Below, in pieces: positions 1-4,554 of a stretch of 7,778 nucleotides of DNA (the stretch's first letter is position 1; each line of letters starts with the position of its first letter). Both the position numbers and the translations under genes were made by a program. Source of the DNA: Candidatus Bathyarchaeota archaeon (GTDB lineage: Archaea; Thermoproteota; Bathyarchaeia; TCS64). Where the stretch lies: NCBI GenBank assembly GCA_003662205.1, contig QMXQ01000069.1:1-7778 (forward strand), given 5' to 3'. Below the pieces are notes generated by a model. The model made no database searches. It saw only the letters and a program-made list of their open reading frames with translations, and had not been told where the DNA came from.

Positions 1-465
1 GATGATGCTCATCCGGCGGAGCGCGTCCTTCACCGACAGCTCCGCGTAGCTGAGGAGCACCTGGAGGGTCAGCTCCCTCGGCAGGTCGGAGAGGATCTCG
101 GTGCCAACCAGCTTCTTCCGGGTAAAGTCCTTGACCGTGTAACGCTGCACGAGGTCGATGCGCTTGGACGGGTTCCTGATCTGGATGATGTTGTAGCCGA
201 TGAGGTAGGCGGAGACGACGCGCCTGACGAGGCTCTCAGGCGAGACGCTATCCGAGACCGTTATCACGGCCCTCCTCGCCCTCTCATCGGTTCTGGCGCC
301 CTTCGGCTGGATGCAGAGGGTGAGGTCATCCATCTGGACGACGTTCACCGTGCTCCCCCGCCGGAGCCCCATCTGCTCGACCCAGCTCTTGGGCAGGGAG
401 ACGATATAGGTGGAGCCTCCGGTCACCTGTATCTTCCTCACATCCTCCTTAGCTACGTCCCCCAC
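1..465 (-). CDS. PhoU-family phosphate regulator with N-terminal AbrB-like domain (partial, C-terminus off left edge)
   Basis: The visible 155 residues start at a GTG (463-465) and run off the left edge without a stop. Residues about 8-50 (reading RKIQVTGGSTYIVSLPKSW, then a GLRRGSTV turn) match the AbrB/SpoVT-type swapped-hairpin DNA-binding fold. The visible tail, containing VKDF, KLVGTEI and LSVKDALRRM, matches the start of a PhoU helical domain as found in archaeal AbrB-PhoU fusions. Such proteins are thought to control phosphate uptake, with the AbrB part binding DNA; that role is family knowledge, not visible here. The GTG start is preceded by a G-rich stretch five bases upstream and sits about 35 bases from a TATA box (495-505). 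A second GTG at codon 9 lies only two bases after an AAGGAGG, which is too close for a normal ribosome site, so the first GTG is preferred. No phosphate transporter genes are visible, but they may lie beyond the edge. Confidence 0.85.
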   Translation of the reverse strand, partial: MGDVAKEDVRKIQVTGGSTYIVSLPKSWVEQMGLRRGSTVNVVQMDDLTLCIQPKGARTDERARRAVITVSDSVSPESLVRRVVSAYLIGYNIIQIRNPSKRIDLVQRYTVKDFTRKKLVGTEILSDLPRELTLQVLLSYAELSVKDALRRMSII

Positions 466-494
466 GTTGTCCCCCCTTCAGAGGAGCCCAGCAT

Positions 495-505
495 CTATAT
501 ATAAA
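495..505 (-). promoter_or_regulatory. TATA box of the PhoU-like gene
   Basis: Read on the minus strand this is TTTATATATAG, a near-ideal archaeal TATA box and the most AT-rich spot in the region. Its centre is about 35 bases before the GTG at 465. With a transcription start about 25 bases downstream of the box, the leader would be roughly ten bases long. Confidence 0.7.
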
Positions 506-544
506 CTATAGGGAGTCTCCCCTCCTCCACCTTTCTCTATAGTT
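504..544. repeat. Inverted repeat AACTATAG ... CTATAGTT in the divergent promoter region
   Basis: AACTATAG (504-511) is matched perfectly in inverted orientation by CTATAGTT (537-544), with 25 bases between the arms. The left arm abuts and slightly overlaps the upstream edge of the TATA box of the PhoU-like gene. This position could suit an operator, perhaps autoregulatory since the gene encodes an AbrB-like domain. The arms are AT-rich, so chance or a second TATA-like element facing the thioredoxin gene are alternatives. Confidence 0.35.
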
Positions 545-607
545 CTCACAGGCTCAAGGGCCCCCTGAACCCCAAATCAAGGATGCAGCCCGGCACCTCT
601 TCGACAA

Positions 608-618
608 GAAATTTAAGC
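608..618 (+). promoter_or_regulatory. Possible TATA box of the thioredoxin-like gene
   Basis: GAAATTTAAGC is an AT-rich island centred about 44 bases before the ATG at 657. This agrees with a short leader of about 20 bases. No good ribosome binding site is visible before the ATG, so the assignment is moderate. Confidence 0.4.
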
Positions 619-656
619 TGCGCCGTCGAAACCTCCCCAAATCCGGGGCTGTCTGG

Positions 657-1154
657 ATGTACGATCTGGAAAAGATAATGCAGAACTCCGAGCCGGTGGG
701 CGACTACCTGTCCTCCATCGGGGAGAAGCACCCGTCCTTCTCCCGGCGAAAGGCGGATTACCGCCTCGACGGCAGAATCGTCGAGGAGCTGAAGAGGTAC
801 GCGGACAAGGTCATCGTGGTCATCTTCTCGGCGGAGTGGTGCCCCGACTGCGCCCGGAACGTCCCCGTCCTCGACCTCATCGCGGAGGCTACGGGGATGG
901 AGGTCCGGATCTTCGGCCACCTCATGCGGGACCCCCTCAACCCGATGGAGCGGTGGTGGATACCCCCCTCGCCGCCCGAGGTCAGAGAGTTCAACGTCGT
1001 GAAGATACCGCTGATCGTCGTCCTCAACAGGCGGGGGGGAAGAGGATCGGGGAGGTCGTCGAGAACCCGCCGGAGGGGCAGAGCCTCGAAGAGGCCCTGC
1101 TGCAGGTTCTCAAAAGGGCTTAGAGCGCCGCCGTGGAATGTGATCTCCGTCTAA
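657..1154 (+). CDS. Thioredoxin-like protein with WCPDC active site; reading frame shifted near 1033-1039
   Basis: Residues about 50-125 have a thioredoxin fold pattern: strand VIVVIFSAEW, the active site CPDC at about residues 62-65, and KIPLIVVLN containing the cis-proline. This suggests a small cytosolic thiol-disulfide reductase; the partner is unknown. The open frame from the ATG continues to 1154, but its last ~40 residues are an arginine-rich, low-complexity string unlike any thioredoxin. The -1 frame over the same stretch reads GGKRIGEVVENPPEGQSLEE and then ALLQVLKRA, ending in TAG at 1121-1123. That is a sensible glycine turn plus C-terminal helix. The natural product is therefore probably about 155 residues ending at 1123, with the frame broken in the G run at 1033-1039. 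The gene faces away from the PhoU-like gene and converges on the S-component gene. Another possible start is the ATG at 678. The family call is firm; whether this copy is functional is open. Confidence 0.75.
   Translation: MYDLEKIMQNSEPVGDYLSSIGEKHPSFSRRKADYRLDGRIVEELKRYADKVIVVIFSAEWCPDCARNVPVLDLIAEATGMEVRIFGHLMRDPLNPMERWWIPPSPPEVREFNVVKIPLIVVLNRRGGRGSGRSSRTRRRGRASKRPCCRFSKGLRAPPWNVISV
1033..1039 (+). other. Seven-G run where the thioredoxin frame shifts
   Basis: In the frame of the ATG at 657 the codons here are CGG GGG GGA AGA. The heptamer G GGG GGA fits the X XXY YYZ pattern at which ribosomes can slip back one base. A -1 slip moves translation exactly into the frame that encodes the thioredoxin-like C-terminus. 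A homopolymer sequencing or assembly error (true length eight or five G) or a real inactivating mutation would look the same. Confidence 0.7.
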
Positions 1155-1239
1155 ACGATGTGACATAATCATGGCGAAGGAGCTCTAGGCCGTCAGGCCG
1201 AGGCGCGATTGCCGCACTTCTAGATGGGGAGGGCTGGGC

Positions 1240-1788
1240 TCACCGCGCCCCTCTCATCACGGGCTCTATCCGGTTTAGGATGTCTGGGAAGAAGAGGCCC
1301 GCCAGGCCGCCGAGGAGGGCGTGGATCGCTACGAACCCGTACATGAAGAAGAGCAGGGGGAGATACCATCCCAGGAACGCCCTGAACGCCCAGCAGAGAA
1401 TGAGGTCCCCCGGGATCTCGTAGATGAGGCCCACCGTCGTCGAGACCCATCGGGACTCCCCTAGCCTCGCCCGGGTCGCGTGTAGGAGGAGGTCTATGAC
1501 GACGCCTCCCGAAACCCAGATGGGGACGATGATCCACTTCAACGGAGGCCCGCCCGGCATGAAGGTGGAGAGCACCCCGCTCACGAGATGGGTGAAGGTG
1601 GCGGCGCCCGGCTTCCCCACCATATCCCTCGCCATGAAGACAAGTATGGTGCCGACGGGTATCGCCACGACCCCGTATAGGCCGGGGAGGGGCGCGGGGA
1701 TGAAGTTGGTCGTCAACGTCGTCAGCGAGGACAGACAGCCGAGGAGGGACATGAGGGCCAGGTCCCTGGCGCTAAAACTGGTGCCCAT
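1240..1788 (-). CDS. ECF-transporter S-component-like membrane protein
   Basis: The 182-residue protein is strongly hydrophobic, with about five or six likely membrane segments (roughly residues 8-28, 36-55, 62-77, 84-104, 117-138 and 140-166). Its length, the short polar N-terminus SARDLAL before the first helix, and the glycine/proline-rich loops (PAPLPGLYG, STFMPGGPP) resemble substrate-binding S components of energy-coupling-factor vitamin or metal importers, of the YkoE/ThiW kind. It lacks the N-terminal histidine motif of CbiM/NikM nickel-cobalt S components. No ATPase or T subunit is in the window, so it may use a shared ECF module encoded elsewhere. It begins nine bases after the fmdE stop and is surely co-transcribed with it; TGAGGGGGCGGT before the ATG is a plausible ribosome site. 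The substrate cannot be read from the sequence. The membrane call is strong, the S-component call moderate. Confidence 0.65.
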   Translation of the reverse strand: MGTSFSARDLALMSLLGCLSSLTTLTTNFIPAPLPGLYGVVAIPVGTILVFMARDMVGKPGAATFTHLVSGVLSTFMPGGPPLKWIIVPIWVSGGVVIDLLLHATRARLGESRWVSTTVGLIYEIPGDLILCWAFRAFLGWYLPLLFFMYGFVAIHALLGGLAGLFFPDILNRIEPVMRGAR

Positions 1789-1797
1789 ACCGCCCCC

Positions 1798-2514
1798 TCA
1801 GGAGGTCTTCGGGCCGCCCCTCGTGAGGGAGACGCCGCGCCCGTCCAGCACGTAGTGCTCCGCCCCGGCGCAGTCGATGCAGATGGGCTTGCCGTCCCTG
1901 ACCCTCGCCCTGCTCTCCATCACCCCCTCCCCGCACGCCGCGCACCGCACGGAGGCGTATATCGGCGCGTACTCGGGCACCTCGATCTTCATCCGCTTGA
2001 TCCTGAACATCTCCGACACGGGCCTCCTCAGCTCCTTGTATGACATCTCCGCGAACAGCCGCATCATCCGCTCCTGCTCCTCCGCCGTCGCCGGCTCCCT
2101 CCTCGCCACTATCTTGTTCCAGAGCTCGGTGGCCTCGGGGTACTCCCCGTCTCTGGCCTCAACGAACTCCGGGTCCAGGGTGAGCCTCACCGCCGTGCCG
2201 TCTCTCTTGGCGACGGTCACCGCCGTCTTCCCGAGGTCCCTGTAGATCAGGGCGTTGTTCCCGAAGGTGCAGCCTGCCACCATCTGGATCCCGTCGCTGA
2301 AGCAGTTGTTGGTCTCCACTATGGCGACGACCTCCTCCATCCCCCTGCTGGTGACCCCCAGCTCCCGCATCGCGGTGTACCCCGCCACGACGCCGTAAGC
2401 CAGATAGCTGCACAGGTGGCCGTGGAGCTCCCCCGCCCTCCGGAGGAGCCCCTCAAGGTCCCCCGCCTCGATCATCCGCTCGATCTCTCCCCTGAGAGGG
2501 GCTGTCTCACCCAC
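1798..2514 (-). CDS. fmdE: FmdE-family protein (formylmethanofuran dehydrogenase subunit E-like) with C-terminal zinc ribbon
   Basis: Numbered from the GTG at 2514, residues 31-35 read HGHLC, the metal-site signature of the FmdE N-terminal domain. NNCFSDGIQ with C71 and GCTFGNN with C82 follow, also family hallmarks. The C-terminus holds a zinc ribbon, CAAC (191-194) and CIDC (212-215), separated by MESRARVRDGK as in other FmdE proteins. Family members were named from formylmethanofuran dehydrogenase operons of methanogens, yet their biochemical role is poorly defined and many occur without that enzyme. One departure is HGHLCSY where relatives usually have proline after the cysteine. The gene heads a two-gene operon with the S-component protein and diverges from nikR. 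An in-frame TTG at 2523 gives three more residues; neither start has a strong ribosome site, so GTG is chosen only as the commoner codon. Confidence 0.82.
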   Translation of the reverse strand: MGETAPLRGEIERMIEAGDLEGLLRRAGELHGHLCSYLAYGVVAGYTAMRELGVTSRGMEEVVAIVETNNCFSDGIQMVAGCTFGNNALIYRDLGKTAVTVAKRDGTAVRLTLDPEFVEARDGEYPEATELWNKIVARREPATAEEQERMMRLFAEMSYKELRRPVSEMFRIKRMKIEVPEYAPIYASVRCAACGEGVMESRARVRDGKPICIDCAGAEHYVLDGRGVSLTRGGPKTS

Positions 2515-2529
2515 GCCAACCAACCCCGT

Positions 2530-2560
2530 AGTATTACCCGACTAGGTATTAGTATTACCC
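2530..2560. promoter_or_regulatory. Direct repeats AGTATTACCC between fmdE and nikR, candidate operator
   Basis: AGTATTACCC occurs at 2530-2539 and again at 2551-2560, exactly 21 bases apart, or two helical turns. A third GTATTA lies at 2546-2551, so GTATTA occurs three times. The stretch GGTATTAGTATTACC (2545-2559) is also an imperfect dyad. It lies between the divergent fmdE and nikR starts. The E. coli NikR operator uses GTATGA half sites in inverted orientation; these differ by one base and in orientation, so NikR binding here is inference. Confidence 0.5.
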
Positions 2561-2570
2561 CATTCACAGC

Positions 2571-2579
2571 TTTAATAAG
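2571..2579 (+). promoter_or_regulatory. TATA box of nikR
   Basis: TTTAATAAG is an AT-rich box centred 40 bases before the nikR GTG, implying a leader of about 15 bases. Read on the other strand (CTTATTAAA) it could also serve fmdE, about 50-60 bases away. A second AT-rich stretch within the repeats is closer for fmdE. Confidence 0.55.
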
Positions 2580-2603
2580 TTTTCCCAGATCAACCATAAC
2601 CAA

Positions 2604-2608
2604 GGTGA
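2604..2608 (+). promoter_or_regulatory. Ribosome binding site deciding the nikR start
   Basis: GGTGA matches the archaeal anti-Shine-Dalgarno sequence and ends six bases before the GTG at 2615. This supports GTG as the start. The nearby ATG at 2610 is out of frame and overlaps the spacer. Confidence 0.65.
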
Positions 2609-2614
2609 CATGAA

Positions 2615-3019
2615 GTGGCCAAGGGCGTCTCCCGGATCAGCGTCTCCCTCCCCCCAGAGGTGCTCACCGAGTTCGACGAGACGATAGGCTTCCTCGGCCT
2701 GACAAGGTCGAAGGCGATCCAGGTCGCCATGAGGGACTTCCTGACGGAGCACAGGTGGGCCGGCGAGAAGGGCGAGGTCGCCGGGGCCCTCACCATGATC
2801 TACGACCACGAGGTCCGGGGCCTGAACGAGGCCCTGACGGACGTCCAGCACGACTACCGGCACGTGATCACCTCCACGACCCACGTCCACCTCGACGAGC
2901 GGAACTGCTTGGAGATCGTGGCGGTCAGAGGCGAGGCGGAGACCATACGGCGCCTGGCCAGGGAGCTGATGACCAAGAGGGGGATAAAGCAGCTGAAGCT
3001 CTCCATACTCCTGCTGTGA
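2615..3019 (+). CDS. nikR: Nickel-responsive transcriptional regulator NikR
   Basis: The 134-residue length is typical of NikR. Residues about 5-45 form a ribbon-helix-helix DNA-binding domain (SRISVSLPPEVLTEFDE, then RSKAIQVAMRDF). The C-terminal ACT-like domain carries VITSTTHVHLDERNCLE. H79, H90, H92 and C98 align, three positions on, with the high-affinity nickel ligands H76, H87, H89 and C95 of E. coli NikR. The protein should bind DNA as a tetramer when nickel is available and repress nickel-uptake genes, though archaeal targets vary. It is divergent from the fmdE/S-component pair across a ~100-base control region with spaced repeats, which makes that pair a likely target along with its own promoter. 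The GTG start has a good ribosome site at 2604-2608. Confidence 0.95.
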   Translation: MAKGVSRISVSLPPEVLTEFDETIGFLGLTRSKAIQVAMRDFLTEHRWAGEKGEVAGALTMIYDHEVRGLNEALTDVQHDYRHVITSTTHVHLDERNCLEIVAVRGEAETIRRLARELMTKRGIKQLKLSILLL

Positions 3020-3075
3020 GCGAGCTCGAAGCCCCAGTTGAGCCGGCGCGCAGAGCCGACCCGTGAGGGGGTAGA

Positions 3076-3105
3076 TTTTTAAGATCAGAACAATTTTATC
3101 TGATC
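3076..3105 (+). promoter_or_regulatory. TATA-like elements and GATCAGA-N9-TCTGATC dyad, promoter of the trpS leader or a small RNA
   Basis: TTTTTAAG (3075-3082 region) and CAATTTTATC (3091-3100) are the only AT-rich stretches between nikR and trpS and make credible TATA boxes. They overlap or flank a perfect dyad, GATCAGA (3083-3089) and TCTGATC (3099-3105), separated by nine bases. The dyad could be an operator, or a hairpin; the T run at 3076-3080 could also end nikR transcripts. A start at about 3105-3121 is expected, leaving some 230-245 bases before trpS. Confidence 0.5.
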
Positions 3106-3337
3106 CGCCGAGGATGTAAGGGGGCATGAGTGTGTATCACTCGGACTGGGTAAAGTCCTCCTGACGGAGGAGTGCACACCCATAGATCGGCACCGTATTC
3201 TGCAGAGCCCCCGGAAACCCTGCGGCACCATACCTATCCAGCCACCAGCGTCTCTCCAGACCGGGAACACCCCCGAGCACGGGGGCATTCTGGTCGCGGG
3301 CGCCGTGGGATGGATAGGGATAGTCTGCGAGTTATGC
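3106..3337 (+). ncRNA. Candidate structured RNA: long trpS leader or independent small RNA
   Basis: This stretch has no convincing ORF but many complementary segments. In the 5' part, TCCTCC (3156-3161) can pair with GGAGGA (3166-3171), and GAGTG (3128-3132) with CACTC (3138-3142). Alternatively GTGTG (3130-3134) plus CACTC pair with GAGTGCACAC (3170-3179), enclosing GGACT (3143-3147) with AGTCC (3154-3158). The two arrangements exclude each other. In the 3' part, CCTATCCA (3233-3240) pairs with TGGATAGG (3311-3318) and CCAC (3242-3245) with GTGG (3305-3308). They enclose CCAGA/TCTGG and a six-pair CCCCCG-AGCA-CGGGGG hairpin (3270-3285). It lies between a TATA-like element and the trpS ribosome site, so a regulatory leader is the simplest reading. 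Signatures of RNase P RNA, SRP RNA, tRNA and box C/D RNA were sought and not found. The high GC content inflates chance pairing, so this stays a candidate. Confidence 0.35.
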
Positions 3338-3343
3338 GAGGTG
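3338..3343 (+). promoter_or_regulatory. Ribosome binding site deciding the trpS start
   Basis: GAGGTG is a strong match to the archaeal anti-Shine-Dalgarno sequence and ends seven bases before the TTG at 3351. It favours that TTG over the in-frame ATG at 3378, which has only a weak GGAAG upstream. Confidence 0.6.
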
Positions 3344-3350
3344 TGAGGAA

Positions 3351-4481
3351 TTGACCGGCGCGGAAGAACCGGAAGAGATGATCGTGACGCCCTGGAAGGT
3401 CTCCGGCGATGTCGACTACAACCGGCTCATAGAGCGGTTCGGCACCAGGCCGCTGATCAGGGGCCTCCTCGACAGGCTGGGGAGGCACGCGGGCCACCTG
3501 CACCTACAGCTCAGGCGGGGGATATTCTTCTCCCACCGGGACCTCGACTGGTGGCTCGACATGTACGAGGCGGGCCAGCCCGTGGGGCTCTACACGGGGC
3601 GGGGCCCCTCGGGGCCGGTCCACCTGGGGCACCTGCTCCCCTGGTTCTTCACCAAGTACCTGCAGGATGCCTTCGGCGCGGAGCTCTACTTCCAGATGAC
3701 GGACGACGAGAAGTTTCTCATCCACCCCGATCTCAGCCTCGACGACACCGTCGGCTACACCTATGAGAACGCCCTTGACCTCATCGCCTGCGGGCTGGAC
3801 CCGGAGAAGACCCACATCATCTCGGATGTGAACAACATCGGCCACCTCTACAAGCTGGCGCTCCGGGTGGCGAAGCGGGTCACCTACTCCACCATCAAGG
3901 CTGTCTTCGGCCTGACGGATAGCGACAACATCGGCATCATCTGGTTCCCCGCCATCCAAGCCGTCCCGTGCTTCATCCAGTCCGCCCGGGAGGGCCGGAA
4001 CGTCGCGGTGCTGATCCCCGCCGCCATCGACCAAGACCCCTACTGGAGGATGACCCGGGACATCGCCGAGAAGCTGGGGTACTACAAGCCGGCGCAGATG
4101 CACGCCAAGTTCCTCCCCGGCCTCGGCAGGGGCGGGAAGATGTCGGCGTCGATGCCGGAGACCGCCATCTTCACCATCGACCCCCCGGAGGCGGCGGCGA
4201 AGAAGGTGATGAGCGCCTTCACGGGCGGCAGGCCGACGGTGAGGGAGCAGCAGGAGCTGGGCGGCGACCCGTCCATCTGCACCATCTACGCCTACTACTA
4301 TTACCTCTTCGAGGAGGACGACGCCAAGCTCGCCAAACTCGAACGCGACTGCAGGTCAGGGGCCATCATCTGTGGAGAGTGCAAGGCCCGGCTGGCGGAG
4401 ATCATCAAACGCTTCCTCGCCGACTTCCAGAGAAAGCGGGAGAAGGCGCGGGACCTCCTCGACCAGTTCCTGCTGAAATGA
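3351..4481 (+). CDS. trpS: Tryptophanyl-tRNA synthetase (archaeal/eukaryotic type)
   Basis: This class I synthetase charges tRNA-Trp with tryptophan using ATP, in the cytosol. The 376-residue protein shows YTGRGPSGPVHLGHL, with the HIGH-type ATP motif as HLGH at 91-94. It also has FQMTDDEKFL (114-123), IDQDPYWRMTRD (226-237) and the KMSKS-type loop as KMSAS at 263-267. The N-terminal IVTPWKVSGDVDY and the late CGECK (341-345) are also typical of archaeal TrpRS. The motif set separates it from TyrRS, the nearest relative. The TTG start follows a good GAGGTG ribosome site; starting at the ATG at 3378 would remove nine poorly conserved residues. A stretch of 331 bases without genes precedes it and may include a structured leader. 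The next gene downstream has its own promoter, so trpS is probably transcribed alone. Confidence 0.95.
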   Translation: MTGAEEPEEMIVTPWKVSGDVDYNRLIERFGTRPLIRGLLDRLGRHAGHLHLQLRRGIFFSHRDLDWWLDMYEAGQPVGLYTGRGPSGPVHLGHLLPWFFTKYLQDAFGAELYFQMTDDEKFLIHPDLSLDDTVGYTYENALDLIACGLDPEKTHIISDVNNIGHLYKLALRVAKRVTYSTIKAVFGLTDSDNIGIIWFPAIQAVPCFIQSAREGRNVAVLIPAAIDQDPYWRMTRDIAEKLGYYKPAQMHAKFLPGLGRGGKMSASMPETAIFTIDPPEAAAKKVMSAFTGGRPTVREQQELGGDPSICTIYAYYYYLFEEDDAKLAKLERDCRSGAIICGECKARLAEIIKRFLADFQRKREKARDLLDQFLLK

Positions 4482-4483
4482 GC

Positions 4484-4526
4484 CGCGGGGCGCCTCCGCG
4501 AGCCCTTGAGCTAGACTCCTCTTTTT
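4484..4526 (+). terminator. Possible trpS terminator: GC hairpin followed by T run
   Basis: CGCGG (4484-4488) can pair with CCGCG (4496-4500) just after the trpS stop, and a T5 run follows at 4522-4526. The run is about 20 bases from the stem and also forms the TATA box of the next gene. Archaeal termination mostly depends on T runs, so only the run may matter. Confidence 0.25.
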
Positions 4527-4529
4527 ATT
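4522..4529 (+). promoter_or_regulatory. TATA box of the DUF362 gene
   Basis: TTTTTATT is centred about 30 bases before the ATG at 4555. That spacing predicts transcription starting at or only a few bases before the ATG, so the mRNA may be leaderless. The GGAG directly touching the ATG is too close to act as a ribosome site. Confidence 0.55.
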
Positions 4530-4554
4530 CCGGCGCCGCCTAGAAGGATCGGAG

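Noticed and set aside
1124..1239. Possible small gene or terminator between the thioredoxin-like and S-component genes
   Set aside because: Only a five-codon frame at 1170 and a four-base GGCC hairpin are visible; no T run or ribosome-site-led ORF supports a feature.
2610..2612. ATG just upstream of nikR as its start
   Set aside because: It is out of frame with nikR; the GTG at 2615 has the well-spaced GGTGA.
3106..3337. RNase P RNA, SRP RNA or tRNA in the trpS upstream region
   Set aside because: I saw no GAGGAAAGTCC or ACAGAA elements of RNase P, no GGAAGG/AGCAGC helix 8 of SRP RNA, and no T-arm GGTTC pattern or cloverleaf. A TAAAGTCC stretch at 3151-3158 is only a weak resemblance.
3172..3354. 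Sixty-residue open frame (GTG start) inside the trpS leader
   Set aside because: It overlaps the trpS start and has no ribosome site, no tryptophan codons as a leader peptide would need, and a composition typical of random GC-rich frames.
3504..4103. Minus-strand open frame opposite trpS
   Set aside because: It mirrors trpS codon structure, has no recognisable domain, and conflicts with a firmly identified gene.
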